Source of the DNA: Thalassia testudinum
Taxonomy: Eukaryota > Streptophyta > Magnoliopsida > Alismatales > Hydrocharitaceae
Assembly (NCBI GenBank): GCA_037157565.1
Contig: JAZHRO010000024.1
Location: 17,180,501-17,244,500, forward strand
Length of the DNA stretch: 64,000 nucleotides
Direction: 5' to 3'
Shown in pieces: positions 22,878 to 33,248 of the stretch. Numbering within the stretch: the first letter of the stretch is position 1; every line of letters begins with the position of its first letter. The notes beneath the pieces are model-generated. The model was given only the letters and a program-made list of their open reading frames with translations, was not told the origin of the DNA and made no database searches. The translations under genes were made by a program, and so were the position numbers.

Positions 22878-23942
22878 TCATTGGAGAGAAGAGTGGTCAG
22901 GGGGGCGTGCTATTTTCAAGAAATCAGGGATAAATCGACGGTAAAAATCGACGTGCCCCAGAAAAGATCGGATGTCCTTGATCGATCTAGGCGTAGAGAG
23001 CTTGGAAATCAAGTTAACCTTAGCTCGATTGACTTGGATGCCCCTCTCAGAAATCAGATGTCCCAAGACGATCCCCTCGGGCACCATGAAGTGACTCTTT
23101 TCCCAGGAAAGAACTAGATTCACGTCAATGCATCGCCTGAGTATTTGAACTAAGTGCTGGAGGCAATCGTCAAATGATGCCCCAAATACTGAGAAGTCAT
23201 CCATGAAGACTTCCAGATAATCACCTACCATATCAAAGAATATGGCAAGCATGCACCGCTGAAAAGTCGCAGGTGCATTGTAGAGACCAAAAGGCATCCT
23301 TTGAAACGCGTATGTCCCGAAGGGGCAGGTGAACGTGGTCTTCTCTTGGTCCTCTGGATGGATTGACACTTGGTTGTAACCGGAGTACCCGTCAAGAAAG
23401 TAGAATAATCTATTTCCCGCTAATTTTTCGAGGACCTAATCAATAAACAATAGTGGGAAATGATCCTTCTTCGTGGAGGAATTGAGTCTTCGGTAATCAA
23501 TGCAAACTCTCCACGAGTTGGCTATACGAGTTGGTATGACCTCTCCAGTTTCAGTCGTGATGGTGGTGAGCCCTACCTTCTTAGGCACAACCTGGATTGG
23601 GCTCACCCATCAACTGTCGGAGATTGGGTAGATGATCCCTGCATCTAACCACTTAATGATCTCCTTTTTCACGACCTCCTGCAGATTAAGGTTCAGACGT
23701 CTCTGCATCTCACGCGAAGGTCATGCGCCCTCTTCAGAATAGATGTGGTGTGTGCAATAAGAGGGACTTATGCTAGTCAAATCATCGAGAGTCCAACCAA
23801 TGGCTCTACGATGTTGCTGGAGAACAGTAATCAGACGGGATTCCTGGTCAGGCGTGAGTCTGGAATTTATAATCATAAGAAACGTCTGATTGGAACCCAA
23901 AAAGACGTATTTCAAATGATCGAGAAGGGGCTTGAGTTCCAA
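22878..23942 (-). pseudogene. Athila-like reverse transcriptase
   Basis: Two parts share one frame. 23721-23942 holds the N-terminal RT approach (LELKPLLDHLKYVFLG, then IGWTLDDLTSISPSYCTHHI). 22878-23369 holds the palm: TCPFGTYAFQRMPFGL, APATFQRCM, FMDDFSVFG at residues 55-63 with both catalytic Asp, and GHVDFYRRFIPDF. The middle (23370-23720) has stops and lacks a clean frame. FMDD instead of YMDD/YVDD is common in this branch. It would copy the element RNA. Confidence 0.88.
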
Positions 23943-24638
23943 GACAGGATTATCAGCAGCAGCAGGTGGTTCGGAGTGAAAGTTTCGTCCCTACCAGGAG
24001 GGGTGACGTAATAAAATTGCGGAAATAAAAATATAAAGCAATCTTACAAAAATCAATCGCAAAATGTACACAGGTATTTTTAGGTGGAAACCCAAACCGG
24101 GTGAAAACCACCACCTAACCCTCTCGAGTTAGGATTTTCCGATCAACCAAGTTGATCAAAATCCACTAACCGAATCACTTTGAAACGAGGGTGATTCAAC
24201 CTCAGTACAACCACGCTACAAGTACGAGGGTAGCGTTCCTCAACCCCTTCTCTCCACGAGAAGGATTTTGTCCCACGAAGGAGACGGGAATTCGCAAAGC
24301 GAATACCCAACCAAAATACAAAGATAAAATAAAACAACAGTCCTATAGAGCCAACAAAATTAAACCTAGCTTCTATAGGAAATAGGAAACTCCCCTTTGC
24401 AAGGAGTGCGTCGACGATGACGCGGTGCGTGTGCCACGCGATGGCGCTACGTCGCTCTCGTTATCTACGGCGGGAGAGCGGGCGCGCGAAGGCTTGATGC
24501 TCTCAAGATGATGGAGCTTGAGCTTGGAGAGCAAGGGCCTCAATTGGACACAAAAGAGTGGAACTAAGTTGCTTAGGTGTGTCTCTTGTTTCTCTTAGTG
24601 TGTATCTTGTGTGTTTTTGTGTTGCAAAGGCTCCCCTC

Positions 24639-24646
24639 TATTTATA
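24639..24646 (-). promoter_or_regulatory. TATA box of the copia-like solo LTR
   Basis: The minus strand reads CTATAAATAG, followed downstream by a transcribed region of about 660 bp to the LTR end. Confidence 0.7.
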
Positions 24647-24756
24647 GAGGCCTTAGGAAGGCTTTGGAAGGCTTGGAAAAGCTTCCATAGCCGTTGGGTG
24701 CAAAGCCCAAGAGAATCAGGCCGAAATCAGGACAATGATTGCATTTTACAGGGTTA

Positions 24757-25302
24757 TCAGACGTCTAATTCTGGCATCAGACGTCTGGAAGGCCACTTTA
24801 AGACGTCTGATTCCAAGGTCAGACGTCTGATTCTATGCGGGTTTCTCCCTGACTTGAATTAGATCTAAACATGGTTTTTGTGCAAGTCCATCAGACGACA
24901 TACAGGACGTCTGGCACTATTCCTGGACGTCTGGAAACTAACTTTTTCTATGGAATGGATTTGCAACGGCTAGAAAATCTCTGAGAAGAGATTTTCGGGT
25001 CAGTCGAGGCAAAACGGTCAATTATCAGACATCTGGGAAGACCTATGGACGTCTGATAAGGCTCTAACGGTCATATTCTGCCGTGTCTGCTAAGTTAGCC
25101 AACGGTTCACTAATTGGACGTCTGGCAAGTCCATCAGACGTCTTCTAAGACGTCTGGACTAAGGTCTGGACGTCTGATTTCATCAGACAGAAAACTAAGT
25201 CCAGCCTAAAAGGTTATCAGACGTCTGAAACAACAGTCAGACGTCTTAAAACACTTCATCAGACGTCTGATTTTGGGATTAGACGTCTGGAAATGCTGTT
25301 TG
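24757..25302. promoter_or_regulatory. Cluster of GACGTCT palindromes in the copia-like U3
   Basis: I count at least 15 copies of GACGTCT in about 545 bp. Many are part of longer perfect dyads such as TCAGACGTCTGA. All lie upstream of the TATA box on the minus strand, by roughly 110-660 bp. GACGTC is the C-box core known to be bound by plant bZIP proteins; binding here is inference. Confidence 0.8.
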
Positions 25303-25704
25303 AGCCCTATATTGGTTTTCTAAGTATTCTACAGAAAACCTAAGTATCCTAGGGTTGTGCAGGTGTTCCTAGGACTACTGTTAGGGTACTTTGAGGCTCT
25401 TTAACATAATATTCTAAGGAAATAAAAAGAGCAAGAAAATAAAGACAAGAGATACATGAAAGGATTAAAAAAGAATCTATCCTATTCTTCTTGTCTTCTA
25501 TCTTCAATCTGTCGCTCCACGCGAACCTCCTCTGTTTTCCATCAAGCTCCTCCAATCCGTCCTGGATGCGAGCTCGAGTTCCGTCTAAACACGTCTACAT
25601 TTGCAATTGACCTGAAATCTAGGACTCAAATTGCAAATGTTAAATAACACGTGTTTTGTTATCATCAAAACAAATGATCGTGGTGCTCTAGCACCAACAC
25701 GGAG

Positions 25705-27155
25705 TGGGTGTGAGGAATAAGGGTAAGAGTTATGGGTGTTTCTAAATCAGGTTCAAACTCCTCTAATTGCGGGTTTTGATCTTCTTGTGGTTGATTAGGG
25801 ATAATCAGGTTGTCCTCAATATGCGGTTCATCAACCACGACTCTGATATCACATATTTGCTCTACAACACCGCAATTAATCCCTTGTTGGGCCTTAAAGA
25901 TGTCAATGTTAAGAGTTTGGTTCCCAAATTTCAACTCTATTTGGCCCTCCTCACAGCTTATGTTGGCCCTAGTAGTGGCCAAAAACGGTCTCCCTAGTAT
26001 GATTGGTGTATCCCTTAGGTTCTCAAGTGCATCCATATCTAGAACTATGAAATCCACTGGGAAATAGAAATCCCGTACCCTAACAATAACATCCTCGAGA
26101 ACTCCCTTAGGTGACTTAATGGATCGATCAGCTAACTGTAATGTCACCTCAGTCGATTTGAGCTCGGATTCTTCAAGATGGTTAAGCAGGGAAGTGGGTA
26201 TTAGGTTTATGGAGGCACCTAGGTCTAGCAGTGCTCTATCAAATTGGGTTTCACCAATTTTGCATGAGATCAGGGGAGTGCCTAGGTCTTTCGCCTTGGG
26301 TGGGAGTTTACTCAGGATTACAGAGCTGGCTTGCTCTGACAGTATGATCAGACTCCCACTCTTGGTTCGCGACTTACGCTGGGGTGGACACACGTTCTTC
26401 AAGAATTGTGCGTAAGCCGGTACGTAGCGAATTGCATCCATCAAGGGGATGTTTATCTGGACCTGTTCAAAGAGCTTAATTAGGTCCTCCTCAGGAGCCA
26501 CGGGTTTGGTTATCCTTTTTCCCTTGGTCAAGGCCTCCGGAAATGGAACCTTGGTTGGTTTCTCTAGAATAGGTCCAGGTTTTTGATCTGGGACAGGGAC
26601 ATCCTGGATAACTATCCTAGGGCTTGGGTCACTACCAGGCTTAGAGTGGTCTGGATAAGGTGGATCTTGGGTTGTTTTACCACTACGGGTTGTTACAGAG
26701 TTTAATCCTGCCTGATTTGGGTTAGGGGTTGGTAAAATGGGTGGCTGCTGTTGATAACCTGCATAGGATGTTGAAGCTTCCATCCCGTCAAGTGATGGAA
26801 CGGAGGGGGCCTGATAAATCATGTGTGCTTGGCCTGGGTTCAGGTTTATAACGCGCCTTTGGGTTGGCACATTATTAGGGTTTGGCAAAGGTTGTGAAGG
26901 AAGTGTGCCTGGTTGGCGGGAATTTGCCATCTGGGTAGGTTGGTTGCGGACCTCAGTGATCTCGTCCTTGTGCTGTTTCTGGATAGCCGCATTCGATCTC
27001 TGAATGTCAGCCAGGGTTTGAAGGATGAGAGACATTTGGTCTTGGTTTGGCCCAGGTTGATAGGTGGGGTTGGGCTGAGGCTGAGGTGGTTGATAAGGAC
27101 GAAGGGCTTGTGGACGAGGTTGATAAGGTGGTCTTTGGATCTGAGAATTTCCCAC
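25705..27155 (-). pseudogene. Athila-like Pro-rich gag end and aspartic protease
   Basis: The frame begins with a Pro/Gln-rich segment of about 160 residues, then the protease. LLDLGASINLIP at residues about 309-320 is the active-site loop in the DLGAS form used by Athila and related elements, and ILGRPFL at about 386-392 is the second conserved box. The frame is cut at 25705 by the CGGAG duplication and the solo LTR; the apparent last residues come from the LTR. Removing the LTR and one duplication (1,728 bp, a multiple of three) restores the phase with RT at 23942. Confidence 0.88.
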
Positions 27156-27440
27156 CCACTGGAAATTGGGATGATTTCACCATCCAAGGTTGTAGGTGTT
27201 GGAAAATGGGTAATTCTGGATGGTGTTGAGGTCCTCGCAGGTCTAAGGAACTTCAGGAAAGTCAGATTATGGGGGATCAGAGTTCCCCCGACAAGAATAG
27301 AGAGGATCAAAAGTTCCTCCGATCCTGGAGTCAGATGAGGGTGGATACGGGTCCATCCCCGGAGAAGATTGGTGGAAGATGTTTTGCACAGTTTCCCTCA
27401 TGGGAGGTGGCTGTGCGAAAGAGTTCTGCGCAGAGGTGGC

Positions 27441-28007
27441 TCACTGCAAATGTCGAGTCAACTCGTCCACCTTCTTCTCAATAATAGAGACCTTGTCCAA
27501 CCGACTGGTCATTAGTTCCAAGTCAACGGATGCGGACAAGCCCTGCATCTCATGTACTCCCCTAAGATTCGTCGATGCGTGGGTATTTGTCTGGTCGAAT
27601 AAACCCATGGAGTCATTGTTGATGGAGTTCTCGCACATATTCTCGAGAATCTCCCACACTGTGTCCTCATGCTGACCCATGATATTCCCTCTGCAAGTTG
27701 CATTGACGAATAATCTAATGTCCTCACGGAGTCCTTGGTAAAAAGACTGGACTTGTTCCCATTTAGGAACTCCGTGAAGGGGGCACTTTCTCATGAGATC
27801 CAAAAATCGGTCCCATGCCTCATGAAGAGGTTCTCCCGTCTGTTGGGTGAAGTGAGTAATCTGATGGCGCAAGGCGTTTGTCCGACCAACGGGAAAGAAC
27901 TTCTTCAAAAACTCGGACTGAAGTTCATCCCATGTGTTGATCCGACGGATCTGAGTTTGGTACCAATGAGTCGCCTTGTCCATGAGGGAGAAAGAGAATA
28001 TCTTCAT
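27441..28007 (-). pseudogene. Athila-like gag capsid domain
   Basis: The 188 codons match the retrotransposon gag domain: FSFSLMDKATHWYQT, EFLKKFFPVGRTN, an LHEAWDRFLDLMRKCPHHG-like box (here LHGVPKW) and FYQGLREDIR. It would form the particle core. It ends in a helical stretch (DKVSIIEKKVDEL). It is in the same frame as protease and RT, so the element probably had one gag-pol polyprotein. Confidence 0.85.
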
Positions 28008-28169
28008 GAGTAAGATATCCCGATTTTGCGCATCTGACCCGAAGGTCTGGGCCAGATGCTTGAGCTATTTGATATGCTGGAACAGATCTTTGGAGTTAAG
28101 CCCATAGAATTTTGGTATGGCATGAATCATAATGGGCTTCAGTTCAGAATCAGGTTCTCCAGTCGGGAT

Positions 28170-28454
28170 TCAGACTCGAGGCTCAATTGCCACCACAGTG
28201 GGATTATAGTGATCTCGCATCATGGGGCACTGCGGTGGCTTCATGAAGTTCTGGAAGCGGTCATTAAGACGCTGAAGCTGGTGCTCAAGATTATTTTCTT
28301 CTTCAACAGGCTGTGCCATGATGGAAGGAGAACTAAGTTCAGAATCAAAAGAAAGGACTTTGTGGAGGGATTGCTGCATAAACAAGGGTACCGAGGCTTG
28401 GCCTCGGGGAGAGTGGATTTCTAAAGGAGGTTTCAAGGACCTCCTACTAAACAT
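28170..28454 (-). pseudogene. Athila-like gag, N-terminal part
   Basis: The frame starts at ATG 28454, soon after the leader, and runs 94 codons. MAQPVEEENN lies inside it and may be the true start. The region around RFQNFMKPPQ is typical of Athila gag ahead of the capsid-like domain. It shares its frame with 27441-28007; stops between 28007 and 28170 separate them. A divergent relative is the fragment at 37515-38264. Confidence 0.6.
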
Positions 28455-29388
28455 ACACTGAAGGACTGGATGAGATTAGAACATGCTGGACCCAATCAAG
28501 ACACCCAAAATATGTTGGGTGACTATAGAGGTTCAGGGCGGATGATACCCCTTGCTCAGAAAGTCATCCACCTGAGAATTACCTGGGCAACCAGAGAGGG
28601 TGTGTCCTACGAAGACTCCTACACGGTAGAGCACCCCCACGGGTTACAGGGTTTCCCCTACTCGACCTCTCTTGTCACTGACATTCCATGTAGACCAGAA
28701 TGGGGACCTTGACCTCTTAAGTCTACTGCTTTTAGTTAAGATCAAGGTGCTTAGGGTTCCACTTGAACTTTAAGCCTTTTGTGTGCAAAAGTGACCTAAT
28801 TTAGGTTCGTTGACCCAAAGGATCAACTTCACCTCTTTGTTCCTGTGAGAGCTTCTTAGGTCCTTTCTTTTATTGTTCAAGTAGATTAAAAGCCTGATTT
28901 GTTTAGGGTTTCTCTTAGATAGGTCTTTTCAAACAATGGCTTAGGCACACCTCTTTTTGAAATTTTTAATTCTCTGCTTAGAAGAAGATGTATCTCTAAA
29001 ACCCTAGCTTGTAATCTTAACTTGGCTCTAGTTGGTCCAAGTTGCCGCAGAAATGGGTAACTAGGGCTCAATCAAGAAGGTTTTAGCCCTAGTTACCTTA
29101 AGTGGATATGCAATTAAGATGTGTTGAAAGTAAAAACCAGGCAACTCTTGTGGATTACTAAATATAGAAAATAGGTAGCCCTAGATTGATTTTTCTCTTT
29201 GTTTCTCATTTTCATATTTTGAGGGGATTAGGAGAGAGGGTTAAAGGTTACCTGTTCCCTGGTGTGGTTGTTGTGCTGCTGCTTTTCTCTTCTTGATTTC
29301 CTTTCTCTGCAACAAATACAACAAAAGAGAGAATTTAAGTTAGTAATGAATTAGAAATTGTGATTAATGCTTCTAAAATGCCCGTTGC

Positions 29389-29406
29389 TCTCCGGCAACG
29401 GCGACA
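29389..29406 (-). other. Primer-binding site with a mutated third base
   Basis: The minus strand reads TGTCGCCGTTGCCGGAGA, seven bases inside the LTR end. It matches the Athila-type site TGGCGCCGTTGCCGG except for G to T at the third base and one change near its end. Confidence 0.75.
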
Positions 29407-29412
29407 AAAAAA

Positions 29413-32221
29413 TGATAGTCGTTCGATGCGATTTTTAAAAGATTTGCATTGTAGTATATCGCGAAAAATGATTATCAATTTTATTTATTTATTACTCAAA
29501 ATTTGAAAACATTCCGAGGTCGAACTCATGGAACAATTTGGTCTTTAGAAGCAAAATATCACAATTCTCAAAAATAATGTAGTGTTTGTAAAAATCTAGA
29601 GAGTAAAAGGAAATAGAATTTTCTCTTCTTTCTTTCTTCTCCTCCTCTCTTTCTTTTTCTTTTCTCTCTTCCTTCTCTTTTCTCTACCTTTTCTCTCTCA
29701 GATGTCTGATTCTTTGAATCAAACGCTTAACTAACTCCTGCTACAGTGCTGAACCTTCTTCTTTCTTTTGCTCCTACTTCTCTCTGCCGCACCTCTTCTT
29801 CTTCTTTCTTTCTCTACGGCTACTCCTTCCTTCAACTGCTCTTCCTCTTCCTTCTTGGCCAAGTCCTTCTCTTTCTCTGAGGCTGAGTCTTCAGCTGCAG
29901 CTCCTTCCTCCTCTTTGTCTTCTTCTTCTTCTCTTCTTGCACTGTGCTGTGGCCCTTCCTTCTTCTTCTTCTTCATCTCTTTCCACTGCCTTCTTCTTCT
30001 TCTTTGGTGCGGCTAAGTCTTCAGCTCCTTCTCTTCCTCTTCCCCACAGCTGCTTCCTTTTCCTCCTTCTTCCCTACACAACATAGAGGAGCAAAACCTA
30101 CCTCTACCCTCCCCGCGTCTCTCTCTCTCTATTTCACTCTTGGGACACAACTCTCCCAGAGCCTCTCGGGTAAGTGGGTCGGGTATGCATGCCCGGGACC
30201 AGGCCCACCGGTGTGCGGTGGTGGGCGAGGTGTGCTTAGTTGGGTCGGGTTAAGACTAGGTCTGCAGGGCATGGTCGCGAACGAGGCCGGGCGGTCGAGT
30301 GAGAGGGACCAAACCCCGTGAGTTGGAGGCGATAAGCCTCAGGCAGTTTTTCAATTTATGCGTGCGCAGGTGGCCTTCCACTTCCGAGGTGGGACTAAAT
30401 GTCCCACCTTCGTTCGCGTGCAGCAGCAGCAAATGGTTTCCTCAATTGGCGAGGTTGCAGGGTCCTTCGACGCCAAGCAAAAGCCTAGATGTGTGCGCGC
30501 CTCAAATCTGCACCTCCTAGGGGTCTCTCCTGGAGCAGAGTGTGACCTGGAGCGGCTTGAAGCTTGCTTCAAGCTCAGCAACAATGGCGGAAGGCGTCCT
30601 GAACCTAAAATCAATAGCACGGCCTCGCAGCCACGTCAAATCACTCAGGGAGGTTCGCCAGAGCACGGCGAAGGCGCTGGGGGTGTTGGCGTGGCGTGGC
30701 AGTGCCTGTGAGTGTGTGCCTAGGGCGTACTGTGTGAGTATGAGTGGGTGTGTTCGCGGGGTGGTTCGAGTGAGTGGCACAGTGAGTGGAGTGAGGGGAA
30801 ATGATCAGTGAGGTGAGGCGGAGCTGGTGGGCTTGTCGGCGAGGGGTGGGACGGCCTGTGGTGGTGGAGCGGCCTCGCTGGAGTTGGTGGCCGGAGGTGG
30901 AAACGATGGTGGTGGTAGTGGCGATCGAGGGGTCAAAACTAAAAATTGATGAAAGGGAAATGAAGAGTAGAGGTAGAGGAGCTTAACTGATGGTCTTGGA
31001 GCGAAGGGGGGAGGCGGAGGGCGAGCGGCGGGCACTACCGTCGCCGGAGACGAAGAGGCCCAGGGGAAGATGACGGCGACGACGAAGAGGGTCGGAGGAC
31101 GTGCACTGGTACGGCACGGTGCGGAGGAGAACGGCGGAGCTTGCTCTGCCACTAGTACGGTGGCAGAGCGGCGAGAAGAGGGAGGAAGAGTTGCCGGAAG
31201 CTTTGGGCAGTCGGCCGAAGTGAGGAGACGAATTTGGGGGTAATCTTCGGCCAATTTGAGCTTGAAGGAAGCAGCGTGGTCTGTGCTTCCTTAAATAGGC
31301 GTAGGCAGAGCGGGAAGCGCACGGAGACAATGGGAAAACCACATCGAAGGTAAAGCCGGAGGGAGACCCATACCTCTCGAGCGTTCGCACGAGAGGTATG
31401 GTAGGTTTTAGGGCATGGGGAGCTGCCCATGTAGTAGGGGACTCCACAGGGAGCTCCCCTTTCAAATCTGGGGGCAGCTCCCCATACAAACGAGGTGAAA
31501 ACCTCCACACGAAGTCACCGGAGGTATGGTCTCTGTTGCAAATGGCAGAGGGACTGAAATGAAGAAAGAGACAAAGAAGTTAGGGGGGGATTTGCAAGGG
31601 TTTCAAAAAGTTGAGGATCTGAATGTAATTTGGAGGACCAATTTGCAAAGTGGGTCAAGACGACCTTCCCTTAGATCCAAATTTTGGTATAAGCCTAATT
31701 TGGACCTAGGGAATCCAATGTTGAAGTTGGATTTTAGGTTTGACCATGTTTGAATGGACATTTTTCACAAAAATCCAAATTAGGTCAAATATTGGGCATG
31801 GACCCCAATCTAGGTCAAAACAAGTTACAAAGGCCAAATTGAAGGTTCTAGACCCTAGGAAAAATTTTCCATGAATTTTAGAGGGTTTAGTTGATTTTTA
31901 TCTTACCTGTAACCTTATGAATTAAAGTGGGTTTGTTTTAGGGTTATAGAATATCATTTAATTTTCAAATTTCACAATAACCTTTGTCTGACTGAACCAT
32001 CCCACTTTTTCTCTTATTAAGTCCAATTGACCTATGTCTAGACCATTAGAAATCCCATTAATATACTGCAATGGTAAAATTGCAATTTTACTCCTTGTTT
32101 CATGTTCTCTTCTCAGATTAGTAATTCCCTGAATTAGGCCTTCTTTTAGGTTATGTAGGAGCTTTTGTTCACTCTATCAGATCAAAATGTGCTAATTAAG
32201 CTCGTAATGAGGTTCTCATCA
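29413..32221 (-). repeat. 5' LTR of the Athila-like element
   Basis: A 2,809-bp copy of the LTR at 16513-19337. U3 is about 0.9 kb (to the TATA box at 31291), and R plus U5 about 1.9 kb. The end near 29600-30100 is pyrimidine-rich on the plus strand. It carries several overlapping open frames of 75-175 codons, shared with the other LTR, which begin at non-ATG codons or lack motifs and are not treated as genes. Confidence 0.93.
31291..31297 (-). promoter_or_regulatory. Probable TATA box of the Athila-like 5' LTR
   Basis: The minus strand reads CTATTTAAGG; the same site is kept in the 3' LTR at 18407-18413 and a TATTTAAG also occurs in the plus-strand LTR at 33242. Confidence 0.6.
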
Positions 32222-32226
32222 CAAAC

Positions 32227-32252
32227 CCTAGCACCCCCTTTCCTCTCCATCC
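32227..32252 (-). mobile_element. 5' terminal remnant of the LINE
   Basis: These 26 bp lie between the right target duplication of the Athila element (CAAAC, 32222-32226) and the right copy of the 16-bp LINE duplication. They must be the LINE 5' end displaced by the insertion. Confidence 0.8.
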
Positions 32253-32268
32253 CACAGGAGGAGATGTT
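32253..32268. repeat. LINE target-site duplication, right copy
   Basis: CACAGGAGGAGATGTT, identical to 11487-11502 some 20.8 kb away. Confidence 0.9.
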
Positions 32269-32457
32269 GACATAATCACCATAAAATTCAATAGTAGTAA
32301 ATGTTCAACTTCAAAAATCATACATTTTAGCCATCAAGGTAAAATCTACTTCAAAAATTACAGGACATCCATACAATCAAAAAACCTAAATATTTGAGGT
32401 AGGCTGCAATCTCCTTCACAAGTATAACACACAGCCTGGCACACCCTCGTGGACGCA
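32269..32457. other. Unassigned host DNA right of the LINE
   Basis: These 189 bp continue the host sequence interrupted at 11486. Short open frames occur on the minus strand around 32395-32457 but I cannot tie them to a gene. Confidence 0.5.
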
Positions 32458-33241
32458 TGATGAGTGGCTACTCATCATAGCTAAATAAGCTAAACTTAAG
32501 CTAGAAACTGAGTTAAACAATATTAAATTAACACATAAAGAGGATTAAGTGTGGGAATCAAAGAAAAAGACCTAAAATCTTAATTCTGTGTAAAAATTGC
32601 ATAATTAGGTCAATAAATGAGATATTCTTGAGAAATAGGTCAGATGGTGATCCAAGTGTTAATTGAACACACAAACGAGTTTAAAAGATCAAATCAAAAG
32701 TATAATTAACTTCTTAAATGTTCAATTAAGCACATATAATAACTTGGAGGCATTTGGACATCATTTAGGCCTTGGAATTAAAGATTTATATTTAGGTCCT
32801 TTATGCATCACATTTCCTTCTTTAGAAAACTTTCCCAGACCTATTTGTAGCTCGCAAGGACCTTTTTGAAAACCCTTAGGGTCTGTTCATTTATCATTTC
32901 TTACCACTTATGGACCTACCTATAAATGTTCTACCCTTTCACTGAAGGGCTCACCCTGCAATTTTCCCATTAGAACCTGTGCACACCTCTTCCCACAAGT
33001 GCACTGTTCATGCGAAGAACATGTGCATCCTCGACCATCCATCCTCGCTCAGATCTTGATCCGCAGCTCGATCTGACTCGAAGCTTCACGTGAAGCGGTG
33101 CGTACAGTCACCCCTCCCCCCAGATCCCATCCTACGGTCTGATTTAAACTTAAAGGCCCACGCTTCTCTCCTTCCATCCTTGCCACCGTTTCCCTCGTCG
33201 AGTAATCACACTCGCGCGGTGACTGGATTCTTCGCAATCGC

Positions 33242-33248
33242 TATTTAA
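33242..33248 (+). promoter_or_regulatory. Probable TATA box of the large LTR
   Basis: GCTATTTAAGAACCC is followed 30-60 bp later by a CT-rich stretch with several CTCTC and CCTCC runs, a common arrangement at LTR transcription starts. Confidence 0.5.

Larger units (their letters stand above)
23977..25699 (-). mobile_element. Solo LTR, probably Ty1/copia, inside the Athila pol
   Basis: On the minus strand it starts TGTTGGTGCTAGAGC at 25699 and ends AACTTTCA at 23977. A perfect duplication, CGGAG, flanks it (23972-23976 and 25700-25704). The 1,723-bp length, TGTTGG start and AT-rich TTTGTTTTGATGATAAC opening resemble SIRE/Maximus-type copia LTRs; there is no internal region to prove it. TATAAATA lies at 24639-24646. 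U3 is therefore about 1.05 kb. Confidence 0.85.
16513..32221 (-). mobile_element. Athila-like Ty3/gypsy element inserted in the LINE
   Basis: Two 2.8-kb LTRs in the same orientation bound 10 kb of internal sequence carrying, on the minus strand, a primer-binding site, gag, protease, RT, RNase H, integrase and a polypurine tract. The flanks are a perfect 5-bp duplication, CAAAC (16508-16512 and 32222-32226). The Asp-tRNA-type primer site and the DLGAS protease and FMDD reverse transcriptase point to the Athila/Tat branch. About 1.7 kb after integrase (19351-21040) has no env-like frame left. A copia-like solo LTR interrupts it. Confidence 0.92.

Noticed and set aside
30805..31254. A 149-codon frame preserved in both Athila LTRs (also 17921-18370), starting just downstream of the TATA box
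   Set aside because: It starts at a TTG, not ATG, is Pro/Ser-rich low complexity, and is matched by equally long frames on the other strand; GC-rich LTR sequence explains it.
32395..32457. A possible short exon on the minus strand with a Cys-rich or helical reading
   Set aside because: Two frames are equally plausible, there is no clear acceptor, and it abuts the LTR border.
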